From contig NZ_CP071795.1 of assembly GCF_017498485.1 (NCBI RefSeq), forward strand, positions 2,356,001 through 2,420,000: 64,000 nt of DNA, written 5' to 3'. Below are positions 42,565 to 51,864 of this stretch, piece after piece. This DNA comes from Polaribacter batillariae. Lineage in GTDB: Bacteria; Bacteroidota; Bacteroidia; Flavobacteriales; Flavobacteriaceae. The position numbers and the translations under genes are program-made. Within the stretch, counting starts at the first letter, position 1. Each line of letters opens with the position of its first letter. The notes beneath the pieces were generated by a model. That model ran no database searches and was not told the origin of the DNA. It was given only the letters and a program-made list of their open reading frames with translations.

Positions 42565-44910
42565 ATGAAATCCGTTTTAACCACAATTTGTTTGTTATTT
42601 GTTCTACTGTTAAATGCACAGAACACTATAAAAGGTAAGGTTACAGATGCAAAAACAAGAGAGCCCATTGTATGGGCAGACGTTATACTGTATCAACAAG
42701 ATATTATGATAAAGGGAGTTACAACTTTAGATACCGGAGACTTTTCTTTTGATAAACTTCCTAAAGATAACTATACTTTAAAAATAAGCTATTTGGGTTA
42801 CGAAACTTTTGAAAGAATTATAAGTTTTAGTGATAAATCGTTAGTTGAAGTTGATGTGCAATTGACACCATCTGCTACACAATTAGACGAGATAGTTATT
42901 CAAGCAGAAGTAACCACCATACAATATAAAAGTGATAGAAAAATTGTAAACGTGGGTAAAGACCTCTTGGCAACGGGAACGCAAGCAGGCGAAATACTGG
43001 GGCAATTGCCATCTGTGGAGGTGGATAATCAGAACAATATCAGTTTACGTGGCGACCAAAATGTAAAGATTTTGGTAGATGGTAAAAACTCGCCCTTGCC
43101 AAACGATAGATTGTTACAGCAAATCCCATCAGATGCTATTGCCAAAATTGAGCTTATCAATAATCCGTCTGCAAAATACCAGGCAGAAGGTCTTTCGGGC
43201 ATCATTAACATCATTACAAAAAAATCGTACCGTAAAGGTGGTAGATTGAATGTAAACTTAGGCTACGGAACAGGAGAAGAACCTCGTGCCAATGCAGGAT
43301 TGGGCTTTAGCTATGCCACCGAAAAGTTTAAAGTTTCAGCAGACTATAACTATAATACAGGCTTTTTTATAGATGAAAGTTTAGGGCAGGAAGAACGCCA
43401 AACAATTGAGTTTTTGTCAGATTCCAGAATGAAACAAACCTTTGAGTCGCCCTACTACGCCAAAACAGGTTTCGATTTTTACATTGATTCTACCAATACC
43501 CTTTCAGCCTCTGTAGCTTTGAACAAATTTGGTTTTGATGTAAACGAAAGAAGTGTCATCGACCAAACCTCTACCATAGACCAAACCACCAGCAACTTAG
43601 AGTTTTTGGCCGATAATGGCGGAGGAGGTAGAAGCACCACCTATAACCTCAATTACAGAAAGGAATACGATGGCTCTATGCAGTATTTGGAAGCCGATGC
43701 CAATTATTCGACCTCACCATTCAACTTTTTCTCAAATAGGCTTACGACAAGCGATGATTTTACTGAAACACAAAATGATGATTTTAACAATATGAGTAGA
43801 ATCACCACCTTGAGTTCTGATTATTATCATAATAATGAAAACAGAACATTGGAGCTTGGTGTACGTGCAGAACTGCGTGATTTGGACGAATCACAATTCA
43901 GGATCATTACCAATCAAACAGTTACAGATATTACTACCCTATACAATTACAATGATGGTATTTACGCTGGTTATGGGGTTTATAACAGGAAGGTAGGCAA
44001 AGTAGATGTAAAATTGGGCTTGCGATTAGAGCATACCGATTTGAAATTAAGGGCCAACGATAGTGAGTTAGAGAACGATTACACCAACCTGTTTCCGTCT
44101 GCCAGCTTTTCATATTCAACAGAAAAAGACCATAATTTTTCATTAAACTATAGTAGAAGAATAGCCAGGCCAAGTTTTTGGATTATCAGTAATACGACGT
44201 TTCAACGAGATCAATACTCGCAGTTTATGGGCAATCCAGAACTGCAGCCAGAATTTGCCAATAAATTTGAGCTTAATTATTCAAAGAATTTTAAGGGTGC
44301 CGATGTCAATGCGTCTCTATTTCTGACTAACAAGGAAAACACCATTAGAAGAGTGCAGACCATCAACGGGAACAATGTGGTTTTTTCGTTCGACAACGTA
44401 GGAAATAGTAATCTTTATGGACTGGAACTTTACAGCAGGTTGAAACCAGCAAAATGGTGGACAGCAACCGTAAACGCTACTTATTATTTGAGTTACTTTA
44501 GCGAGACAGGTGATACCTTTCTTAACGATCAGACCTTTAGCCATAACTATAGCTTGAACAATACCTTCAAACCATTTAAGGGCTTTAATATTCAGGCCAA
44601 TGTTGATATGCGTCCAAAAAGTATTTCTTTGCAGGGAGAAAATGAGGGCGTTACTACTATGAATGTGGCCTTTAGTAAAGATATCCTTAAGGACAAGGCG
44701 AATATCGCTTTGAGAATAAATGATGTATTCAACTCAGGTAGAACGCGCTCTATTGGCGAGGTGAACGGACTGGAGTTTAACAGAACATCATTCTCACCAT
44801 CGTCTAGACATCTCTATCTTTCATTTAGATACAACCTGTCTTTCGGTAACAAGCAACTTGCAGAAAAGAACCGTCAGAGAAAGCAACGTGAATATACAGA
44901 AAGACAATAA
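42565..44910 (+). CDS. Outer-membrane beta-barrel receptor (TonB-dependent receptor-like, CarboxypepD_reg domain)
   Basis: A 781-residue outer-membrane protein. A signal peptide (1-17, ending L-L-N-A-Q) is followed by a carboxypeptidase-regulatory-like domain at about 20-105 (G-K-V-T-D-A-K-T-R-E-P-I), a plug domain at 130-235 (L-P-S-V-E-V, L-R-G-D-Q-N-V, I-N-N-P-S-A-K-Y) and a beta barrel to the end. This is the 'outer membrane beta-barrel family' related to TonB-dependent receptors; it lacks the SusC-specific length. The ATG at 42565 was chosen over an in-frame start at 42496 because it directly precedes the signal peptide. It is likely regulated by the divergent two-component pair. Confidence 0.87.
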   Translation: MKSVLTTICLLFVLLLNAQNTIKGKVTDAKTREPIVWADVILYQQDIMIKGVTTLDTGDFSFDKLPKDNYTLKISYLGYETFERIISFSDKSLVEVDVQLTPSATQLDEIVIQAEVTTIQYKSDRKIVNVGKDLLATGTQAGEILGQLPSVEVDNQNNISLRGDQNVKILVDGKNSPLPNDRLLQQIPSDAIAKIELINNPSAKYQAEGLSGIINIITKKSYRKGGRLNVNLGYGTGEEPRANAGLGFSYATEKFKVSADYNYNTGFFIDESLGQEERQTIEFLSDSRMKQTFESPYYAKTGFDFYIDSTNTLSASVALNKFGFDVNERSVIDQTSTIDQTTSNLEFLADNGGGGRSTTYNLNYRKEYDGSMQYLEADANYSTSPFNFFSNRLTTSDDFTETQNDDFNNMSRITTLSSDYYHNNENRTLELGVRAELRDLDESQFRIITNQTVTDITTLYNYNDGIYAGYGVYNRKVGKVDVKLGLRLEHTDLKLRANDSELENDYTNLFPSASFSYSTEKDHNFSLNYSRRIARPSFWIISNTTFQRDQYSQFMGNPELQPEFANKFELNYSKNFKGADVNASLFLTNKENTIRRVQTINGNNVVFSFDNVGNSNLYGLELYSRLKPAKWWTATVNATYYLSYFSETGDTFLNDQTFSHNYSLNNTFKPFKGFNIQANVDMRPKSISLQGENEGVTTMNVAFSKDILKDKANIALRINDVFNSGRTRSIGEVNGLEFNRTSFSPSSRHLYLSFRYNLSFGNKQLAEKNRQRKQREYTERQ

Positions 44911-44954
44911 TCTCTCTAAATAACATTAACTTAGCGATTTAAGAGGACATACTT

Positions 44955-46232
44955 ATGAGAAATTTAATTTTAATACTAGCATTATTACTTATACAGAGCT
45001 GTGCTACAAAAAAAGAAATAACACTAACAGAAAAGGAACTTTCGGAAATTCCTTCTGGAGATTTATACAATGCTACAAAAGATTTTAGTGATACGTCCCT
45101 AAAGGAGTTACAATCTAGACTAGATATCTATTCAAAATCATATGATTACGCAGTAAACTCTGGAGAGTGGACGTATTCCAAACAATATGATTTGAGCGAA
45201 ATACCCGTCGTAGTTATTTATTGGGATTCCAAGGAAAATAACATCGACGGAGCCTATTTATTTTCACCCAAAGATAAATTTAATGTAAAAAAAACAGTAC
45301 CCGTCGATTTGAAAGAAAAACCAAAAGATGGCGCACAATGGTATCAGCTCAACAATGAAGAATTTCTAAAAAACATACTAGTAAGTAAAGTAAAGGACAA
45401 AGCCTATGGCTATGGTGTATATGCTGAAAACAATAAAAGATACTTGTATTTAATAATGTATAAACAGTTTGTAGAGCAAACTAAAGATAGTCCAGAAAAT
45501 GTTGTGGGAAACATTGCATATTACATTCACGAGGCTTTCCATTACTACCCACAGAAAGACTATGTTTGGCCATCAAAAGAACTGGAGTCCATTCGGTTTA
45601 AAATACCAGCCGAATACCCAGCAGACGCGACATCATTTAGCTATATTGCCGCTGGCGAAAAACTGTTTGATAACATATTATTCCAAGACAATCACGACTG
45701 GCTGTCCTATGCAAAAATGCAATATATCATCTATAAAAAATTGCTCGATGCCGACACATCAGAAAAGCAATATGTGAAGAACTACTTTTTATATTTTAAC
45801 TGGGTTGAAGGCATCCCAAGATTTATAGAATATTCCATTACAATGGGATCAGGTGATATGACCGATAAAGCTTTAAAAATGTTCACAGGGTATGATTCAT
45901 TCTTACGAAACATAAAAGGGGATATTGAAAAAAAGAACACAACAATGGTAATGAATGGTGAGAAAATAGTAACGCGTTATGGCTATCTGCTCAATTACCC
46001 ATTGTATGATCTGGGAGCATCTTCCAGTTTTATATTGGAAAATTTGGATGTAAATGTTTTAGATTGGGCCAAGAAAGGAATGAACCACTACGAAATGTTC
46101 GAGAAGTACTTTGAGGAAAATGATATCGAGATTGACGAAGATGCCGTAACAGAAGATGTTAAGTCATTAATTCCTTGGGAAGAAACCAACGTAATGATGC
46201 AAGATTATATCGATTTGTGGAAGGATTTATAA
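44955..46232 (+). CDS. HExxH lipoprotein, putative zinc metallopeptidase
   Basis: A 425-residue lipoprotein; lipobox I-Q-S-C with Cys16. Two motifs suggest a gluzincin-type peptidase: H-E-A-F-H at 192-196 and E-G-I-P-R-F-I-E at 285-292, where E285 or E292 could be the third zinc ligand. I do not recognise the family. It follows the outer-membrane receptor gene by 44 bases on the same strand, so the two are likely expressed together. This parallels the receptor-metallohydrolase arrangement at 36701. No catalytic activity is known; the inference rests on two motifs. Confidence 0.7.
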   Translation: MRNLILILALLLIQSCATKKEITLTEKELSEIPSGDLYNATKDFSDTSLKELQSRLDIYSKSYDYAVNSGEWTYSKQYDLSEIPVVVIYWDSKENNIDGAYLFSPKDKFNVKKTVPVDLKEKPKDGAQWYQLNNEEFLKNILVSKVKDKAYGYGVYAENNKRYLYLIMYKQFVEQTKDSPENVVGNIAYYIHEAFHYYPQKDYVWPSKELESIRFKIPAEYPADATSFSYIAAGEKLFDNILFQDNHDWLSYAKMQYIIYKKLLDADTSEKQYVKNYFLYFNWVEGIPRFIEYSITMGSGDMTDKALKMFTGYDSFLRNIKGDIEKKNTTMVMNGEKIVTRYGYLLNYPLYDLGASSSFILENLDVNVLDWAKKGMNHYEMFEKYFEENDIEIDEDAVTEDVKSLIPWEETNVMMQDYIDLWKDL

Positions 46233-46598
46233 TATTGTTAGAACAAATCAATTTTTAAATCAGTTAACTTTAGAGATGATTTTAGAATAAATTCTAGACA
46301 AAACAGCACGTAGGTCGTGGCTACTTCCAGCTAAAGAGTGGAAATATTATCAAGAATGAAACAGGGCTAGGTTCCCTCACTAACAGGTAGAATTGGTAGA
46401 TTTGATTCCATTTATACCAAAGAAACTGGAAATAGACATTTTAAAATAAACCTTGGTTTTCTGTAGTTAAATTTACTATGGATAGGATAAGGCATAGATA
46501 AAGACTTCAAAAATGGAGATATGATCAAATTCAGTTGGTTTTTAAAAACTAAATTCGTAATTTTATTTGCTTTTTAACCCTTTTAATTTTATAACGTT
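46233..46598. other. Gene-free stretch, possibly decayed sequence
   Basis: 365 bases with no supported gene. There are no long frames, hairpins or promoters that stand out. The composition resembles coding sequence more than the AT-rich intergenic regions, so it might be a decayed gene; I cannot identify one. Confidence 0.3.
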
Positions 46599-47594
46599 TT
46601 GAACAAGATTTTTAATACACACAATATAACAGCAATGGCATTCACCATTTTATTGATGATGGGCGTAAGTTGCCGAAACAATTCTACCACTAACAATAAA
46701 AATGATGGTAACGATGTTGTAAACAAAGAAGAAAAAACAACTGTAAACCAAAATGAAACAGAAACAAAATCAGATCATAAAACGTGGTGTTTTGCTAAGA
46801 AAACAAAAGGGATGAATGACAACTCTAATTTTGAATTTATTCATCTTGAACATACAAGTGGCGACAATGTAGAGGGTTATTTCAGATCTGCACCTTCAGG
46901 CACAGATGGTTCAGTAGGTACTTTAAAAGGTAAATGGAATGCAAACAAACAGCAATTTGTTTTAACTGCCAATTATGTAGCAGAAGGCGAAGAATATAGC
47001 GAGCAAAGAACCTATACCATTAAAGATGATCTGCTAGACTTGGGATACGAGATTGTAACGGGTAAAAAAGCAGTTTTGCCTGTTGTTTCTTGTGAACAAT
47101 TTGGCTCTCTCTACAACGAGTATCAAAGTGAACTGATGAAGGCATCCATCAACACGACCGATAGAAGCCGATTAAAGAAAGTCTTGGTACAAAATGATTA
47201 TACAGAAGATGAAATGAATAAAATCTCGTTCTTAGAACGATATGTCGAATTGGACCAAGACTATTCCACAGCAGAGTATTTATTGTATGTAATGGATCCT
47301 ATGTTTTGTGGTACAGGTGGCTGTACATTGTATGTGGTAAATGAAGATGGCAAGGTACTGTCAGCCACCTCAGTTGCTCGTCCGCCTGTATATATATCTG
47401 TTAGCGATATGCAACAAGAAGCCAATAAGAAAGGCGAATGGAAAGACATCTATGTGTATAGTGAGGGAATGCGTCGTTTGGTAGCAAAAAATGGTAAATA
47501 CCCAGATAATGCCTCTCTACAGCCTGAAGTTTCAGAAAAAGAGTTGCAGTCTGTACCTACTCAATACCGATTGGTAATGGATTACCTCGATTAA
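46599..47594 (+). CDS. Hypothetical lipoprotein
   Basis: A 331-residue protein with lipobox M-G-V-S-C (Cys25) and then an N/T/E-rich linker. The first domain (about 65-170) is beta rich with G-D-N-V-E-G-Y-F-R and L-K-G-K-W-N, like a secreted lipocalin-type fold. The second (about 170-331) has M-F-C-G-T-G-G-C-T-L-Y-V-V, seen in conserved uncharacterised proteins, and Y-V-Y-S-E-G-M-R-R-L-V-A-K-N-G-K-Y-P. It begins at a TTG at 46599; an internal ATG at 46635 would truncate the signal. No clear operon partner. Confidence 0.65.
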   Translation: MNKIFNTHNITAMAFTILLMMGVSCRNNSTTNNKNDGNDVVNKEEKTTVNQNETETKSDHKTWCFAKKTKGMNDNSNFEFIHLEHTSGDNVEGYFRSAPSGTDGSVGTLKGKWNANKQQFVLTANYVAEGEEYSEQRTYTIKDDLLDLGYEIVTGKKAVLPVVSCEQFGSLYNEYQSELMKASINTTDRSRLKKVLVQNDYTEDEMNKISFLERYVELDQDYSTAEYLLYVMDPMFCGTGGCTLYVVNEDGKVLSATSVARPPVYISVSDMQQEANKKGEWKDIYVYSEGMRRLVAKNGKYPDNASLQPEVSEKELQSVPTQYRLVMDYLD

Positions 47595-47715
47595 ACTGAG
47601 ATTATGTATTTTTCTTAATGTTTAGGAAAGAACATAAAAAACAATCAGCCTGAAGATAATCTTACTCGAAACCTGTGTAAGAGGTAGGCGGAATGGTTCA
47701 TATAAGACAAAAAGC

Positions 47716-48291
47716 TTATAACTGGCTTATTAATAGATTAATGCTAAGTATAAAAACGATACTGTTGGCAACGATTGGTACTGTTCTATGAACTGTTCTT
47801 TTCAATACTGTAAATACTACTAGTGCAATAATAACAATTATTAATTGAGCGATTTCTATACCTGTATTAAAGCCTAAAACTGGTACTAAAATCGATTCAC
47901 CATCAAACAAAAAAGCTTTTATAAAGTTAGAAAAACCTAAGCCGTGTATAAGTCCAAAAATAAATATGGAAGTGTAAATTAGCTTTCCTGTAGATTTGTT
48001 CTTCTTTTTACTTATAATCTTGTAAAAGTTTAAAGCGCAAGTTATAATTATTGTAACAGGGATCAAAATCTCAACTAACTTGCTGATGTTGTTCTCTATT
48101 AAGTTGAAACCAACCAATATTAACGTAAGGCAGTGACCTAAAGTAAAAGCAGTAATGTTTAGCGCAATAAACTTCCATTGCTTAAGCTCGTAGCAAATAC
48201 AAAATGCTACGATAAATAGTAAATGATCGATTCCATCAGGATCTAAAATATGATCTATACCAAGTTGTATATATTCAAGTAAATTATTCAT
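47716..48291 (-). CDS. HupE/UreJ family membrane protein
   Basis: A 191-residue protein with about six helices and the HupE/UreJ pattern: D-H-I-L-D-P-D-G-I-D-H-L-L-F near residue 14 and F-T-L-G-H-C-L-T near 50, plus L-I-H-G-L-G-F-S-N-F near 130. These histidines would suit nickel or cobalt binding. In Bacteroidetes this group often lies next to phosphatase genes, so metal supply to the metallophosphatase is an inference. The start is ATG 48291, overlapping the DUF6702 stop by eight bases; an in-frame start at 48342 would be inside that gene. Confidence 0.82.
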   Translation of the reverse strand: MNNLLEYIQLGIDHILDPDGIDHLLFIVAFCICYELKQWKFIALNITAFTLGHCLTLILVGFNLIENNISKLVEILIPVTIIITCALNFYKIISKKKNKSTGKLIYTSIFIFGLIHGLGFSNFIKAFLFDGESILVPVLGFNTGIEIAQLIIVIIALVVFTVLKRTVHRTVPIVANSIVFILSINLLISQL

Positions 48292-48751
48292 TAAAAGTAG
48301 CTTGAGGCTGAGAAATCGTTGTTTCAAACGATTGGTTGCCAAATTTCATAAAATTTTTCTGTTTCGTAAAAGATTCGAAAAAAATGGTGTTGTTAATCGT
48401 GAACATTTTCTTCTTATTTATTGGTTTTTCACTTTTAAGATGAAATTCTATTGCAAGGCTGTCTTTCGTATATTTACTTTTCTTTATCTCAAAAAAGCTT
48501 TTACCGTTATTTTGCAAAACATATAGTTTTTTATTGAAATAAAGCTGGGTTGCCCTTAGTGTTTCAGCTTCGGTAAAAACAGGTTGTTTTAATCGGTAAT
48601 TTTGACTTATTAAGTAAGTGAAATCGTCATTGAAGAGTTTTATCTTAATTTCTAGATGGTCGTTTTCTGTACTTATTTTAGAAGTAGATATTTTAAGAGG
48701 GTGTGCATTGGATAGCAAACCAAACACGAGAAAAACTAATATTTGTTTCAT
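48284..48751 (-). CDS. DUF6702 family secreted protein
   Basis: A 155-residue protein with a signal peptide (1-16, ending L-S-N-A) and a mature start H-P-L-K-I-S-T-S-K-I, the usual opening of DUF6702 proteins. The body is beta rich with K-L-F-N-D-D-F near 38. Its role is unknown, but it is usually encoded next to HupE/UreJ. It sits between the metallophosphatase gene (83 bases upstream) and HupE (overlap of eight bases). Confidence 0.8.
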   Translation of the reverse strand: MKQILVFLVFGLLSNAHPLKISTSKISTENDHLEIKIKLFNDDFTYLISQNYRLKQPVFTEAETLRATQLYFNKKLYVLQNNGKSFFEIKKSKYTKDSLAIEFHLKSEKPINKKKMFTINNTIFFESFTKQKNFMKFGNQSFETTISQPQATFNE

Positions 48752-48833
48752 AATAATAACCTTAATTGTAAGACAAAAAATGCTTTAAGTAGCTTAAAAA
48801 CTACTTAAAGCAATTTTGCAAAATCATTCTAAC

Positions 48834-51632
48834 TCACTTTACAACAACTTTTAAATTATAAAGCCTGTCACTATCTACTTTAAGAATGTATGTGCCAGAA
48901 GGTAAATTGTTCTTAAATAGTTTAAACTGTTTTTTATTTAAATTACTCACTTGATATACTTTTTTACCAGCCAAGTCATACAGCTCAATTCTGGAGATTG
49001 GGTATTTGGATTTTACCGTCATTTCATGCTCTAACGGATTTGGAAATGCGATGACATTTTTTCTGGCGTCTTCAAATTCTTGATTAGATAGTGTGCTGTC
49101 CACGACTTCAAAATACACACGGTTAGAAACTTCTATGTAACTGTCGTCTGTAAACATTACTATAAAATAATCACCAGTAGAGCCTGGCATCTGGTTAGGT
49201 GCACCTTGTCCTCCGCCTGTACCATCAATAGTGGTTGTTCCGTTTGCCAAACCACCAAAATACTTATATGTCCAAAAGTCTGACCCGTTTATGCTCGGGT
49301 CTATAGAAGCATCATAAATACCCAGCCAATCTTTTTCAAGACCAGGGCTGTCATTAAAAGTCACGTTAATAGCTTCATTTAACTCATAGGTGCTTTTGTT
49401 TGTTGTGATAGAGGTAATTTGATCACCCACTTGAAAAAACACTCTTTCCCCAATTTCAAAATATCCGTTGGTGAGAAAGTAGGCAGCAAAATAATAGCCT
49501 TTGCCAAGATTGTTAAATGTTTTACTACCATCTGTGGCATCAACATAATCCCAAGCTGTAGAGGAAACAGCTGTTTCAGGATCTGTACCAACCTTGTATA
49601 TACCTATCCAATCTTGGTTGTTATTAGGTGCTCCTGTAAATGTAACTGTTACGGGGTTACCTAGGTCATACTCAATTTGATCTGTTGTAAGTGTTGGTAT
49701 ATTACCAACCCAAAAAGGTACCCGCTCAGTAATTTCAGTATAACCATTATCCAATAGACCGACGATATAGTACTCGTTTGCAGTGTTGACAGAAAACGTC
49801 ATAGTACCGCTAACGGCACCATTGGTATATTGCCAAGATGTTGAAGCTTGTGAACCTGGGTTTGCATCTTTGGGATAAATCCCAATCCAGTCTTGGTTAT
49901 TTCCAGGGAAATTTGCAAAGCTTACATTTATCGTTTCACCTGTATTGTAGGCATTTTTATCTACCGAAACAATGGGGTCGCCATCGGTGCTATTGATAAT
50001 CTCAAAAGTTTGGGTTGGTGACCACGGACTCCAACCCAGATTTTCATCACGATGTCTTACTCTTAGGTAATGTGTACCGTTTATAAGCATATTTGTATTT
50101 GCGGTATAGTCAAATATGCCAATACCTTCACCAACATTTAGTGGTTCGTCTCCGTTAGGAAAATTAGGGTCTGCTCCATAAAAATTATCTTTATTTCTGA
50201 ATGAATCTACTTCTAGTACATCAAAATTAGGGTCAGATGAGATTTGAAATTGTGTTGAATTGAAATCTTCCGTACTGGATGTTGAATAGGCGGAACTACT
50301 GAAGGTATAGGGTAATTCTATTGGATTGGATAAATTATTAGTAATGGTTGGCTGGTCGGGTGCAGCGATGCCTCTTCTTAGGTGGAATTCATCTATGAGT
50401 ACATTGTTTTTGGTATTGAACAAACTACCAATGGAATATGATTGAACAGTCATCTCATTGGTATCGTTGTCGATTTCCATAATTTGGTAAGCAAAATTGT
50501 TCCAGCTTCCTTGAGTCTCTTCACGGTCAACTTCGTTGTTAGAATCGCCCCAATATTGTGGCCACGCAGTACCACCAGAAATCGTATGGTATGCTGGGTA
50601 GTCTTTTAATTGTCCGCGAGCATATAAGTGATGGTGCCCAGCTACGTGGTAAACAAACTTAGAGCCATTCTTTAGAGTAGGAACTATTTGGTTAACATAC
50701 CAAGATGAATAATCGTTGGCATATTGTTCTGCTTCGTAAGGCCGGTGGCAATCTGTAATAATCCAGCTTACATTTGGGTCTATTTCTGCAGCATTAATTA
50801 CATTTTGAGCCCAAGCAGCTTGAGTGGCACCTTGTAATTCTGAGTCTAACACTAAAAACAGTACGTTACCTATTTGGTATGCATAATAACGTTCCGTACC
50901 AGAATCAATGCCCTGGTAAGTTAAATCGTCGTCTAAAACAAAATGCTCATAATATGCAGCAATGCCCATATGGTTTCCGCCCCAAAGTTCGTGGTTTCCA
51001 ATTGCTGTAATAACAGGAATATTTGGGGTCATATAATTTTGTTTTTCAAAATGGATTTCTTCATAATGCTGTAATCGCGGTAAATCTACTTGATCGCCAT
51101 CGTTTACAATGAGATTAATATTATCTGCGATAGGCGTGCCATACAACTCTTCTGCTTTAGCTTTAGCAGCTTGGACTAACTCGTTGTATTTGTAATAAGG
51201 ATTGCCTTGATAATTAAGTATTTGGTGGTCGCCTAAAAAGATGAAACGTAATTTGCCAGTGTTGGTACCAATAGCTGGTGGTGTTTTAAAATATTCAATG
51301 GCAGATTCGTCCGAAACACCACTTTTTACCTTATAATAATATCCAGTGTTAGGTGTTAATCTCGTTAACTTTACCGTATGGTAGAAATAAGGCGTATTGT
51401 AGTTAGGATCCTGAGGTTCTAAATTTTCAAAAGTCCCAGTTGCTGTCATATTCAAGTTTCCAGCAGTTAAACCATATTTCACTTCTGGATTTGTACCGTT
51501 GTTATTGTCGGTTTTCCAGTTTATGTAAATAGAAGTGGGCTTAGCTGTTTGTAGATAAGGCTTTATCTCTTGTGAGTAACAAAAGATTGTGCACATTAAT
51601 ATAAGCAGTGTTAAAGATAATTTTGTGGACAT
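48834..51632 (-). CDS. Secreted purple-acid-phosphatase-like metallophosphoesterase with T9SS domain
   Basis: A 932-residue secreted enzyme. Signal peptide (about 1-20), then an Fn3-like domain at 25-120. The metallophosphoesterase domain (about 128-400) shows every metal motif: L-G-D-H-Q, N-D-G-D-Q-V-D, G-N-H-E, T-D-C-H and G-H-H-H-L-Y. Three repeats of about 95 residues follow (about 560-855), each with D-W-I/L-G-I-Y near the middle and a strand ending R-V-x-F. The last 75 residues (from A-F-P-N-P-L-E-H) are a type A sorting domain for type IX secretion. Probably a phosphatase or phosphodiesterase at the cell surface; exact substrate unknown. Confidence 0.88.
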   Translation of the reverse strand: MSTKLSLTLLILMCTIFCYSQEIKPYLQTAKPTSIYINWKTDNNNGTNPEVKYGLTAGNLNMTATGTFENLEPQDPNYNTPYFYHTVKLTRLTPNTGYYYKVKSGVSDESAIEYFKTPPAIGTNTGKLRFIFLGDHQILNYQGNPYYKYNELVQAAKAKAEELYGTPIADNINLIVNDGDQVDLPRLQHYEEIHFEKQNYMTPNIPVITAIGNHELWGGNHMGIAAYYEHFVLDDDLTYQGIDSGTERYYAYQIGNVLFLVLDSELQGATQAAWAQNVINAAEIDPNVSWIITDCHRPYEAEQYANDYSSWYVNQIVPTLKNGSKFVYHVAGHHHLYARGQLKDYPAYHTISGGTAWPQYWGDSNNEVDREETQGSWNNFAYQIMEIDNDTNEMTVQSYSIGSLFNTKNNVLIDEFHLRRGIAAPDQPTITNNLSNPIELPYTFSSSAYSTSSTEDFNSTQFQISSDPNFDVLEVDSFRNKDNFYGADPNFPNGDEPLNVGEGIGIFDYTANTNMLINGTHYLRVRHRDENLGWSPWSPTQTFEIINSTDGDPIVSVDKNAYNTGETINVSFANFPGNNQDWIGIYPKDANPGSQASTSWQYTNGAVSGTMTFSVNTANEYYIVGLLDNGYTEITERVPFWVGNIPTLTTDQIEYDLGNPVTVTFTGAPNNNQDWIGIYKVGTDPETAVSSTAWDYVDATDGSKTFNNLGKGYYFAAYFLTNGYFEIGERVFFQVGDQITSITTNKSTYELNEAINVTFNDSPGLEKDWLGIYDASIDPSINGSDFWTYKYFGGLANGTTTIDGTGGGQGAPNQMPGSTGDYFIVMFTDDSYIEVSNRVYFEVVDSTLSNQEFEDARKNVIAFPNPLEHEMTVKSKYPISRIELYDLAGKKVYQVSNLNKKQFKLFKNNLPSGTYILKVDSDRLYNLKVVVK

Positions 51633-51864
51633 AATAGTAGGAGATTTATTTTTTTACCAAAATTATGACGATATTGGATTAGGGATGTTTCTAATATGTT
51701 ACCATAATATTAAGTTTAGTTATTGATTTAAACCTTATTGTTAAACGATATCTTATCAGAAGAAAATACAAACGAATTTATTTGGAAGAAAGCTTAATTG
51801 TTTTCGATATATTTTTACAAAGTTGTTCGTTTATTTAAATTATTGCCAACTTCGGTTAAAAGAA

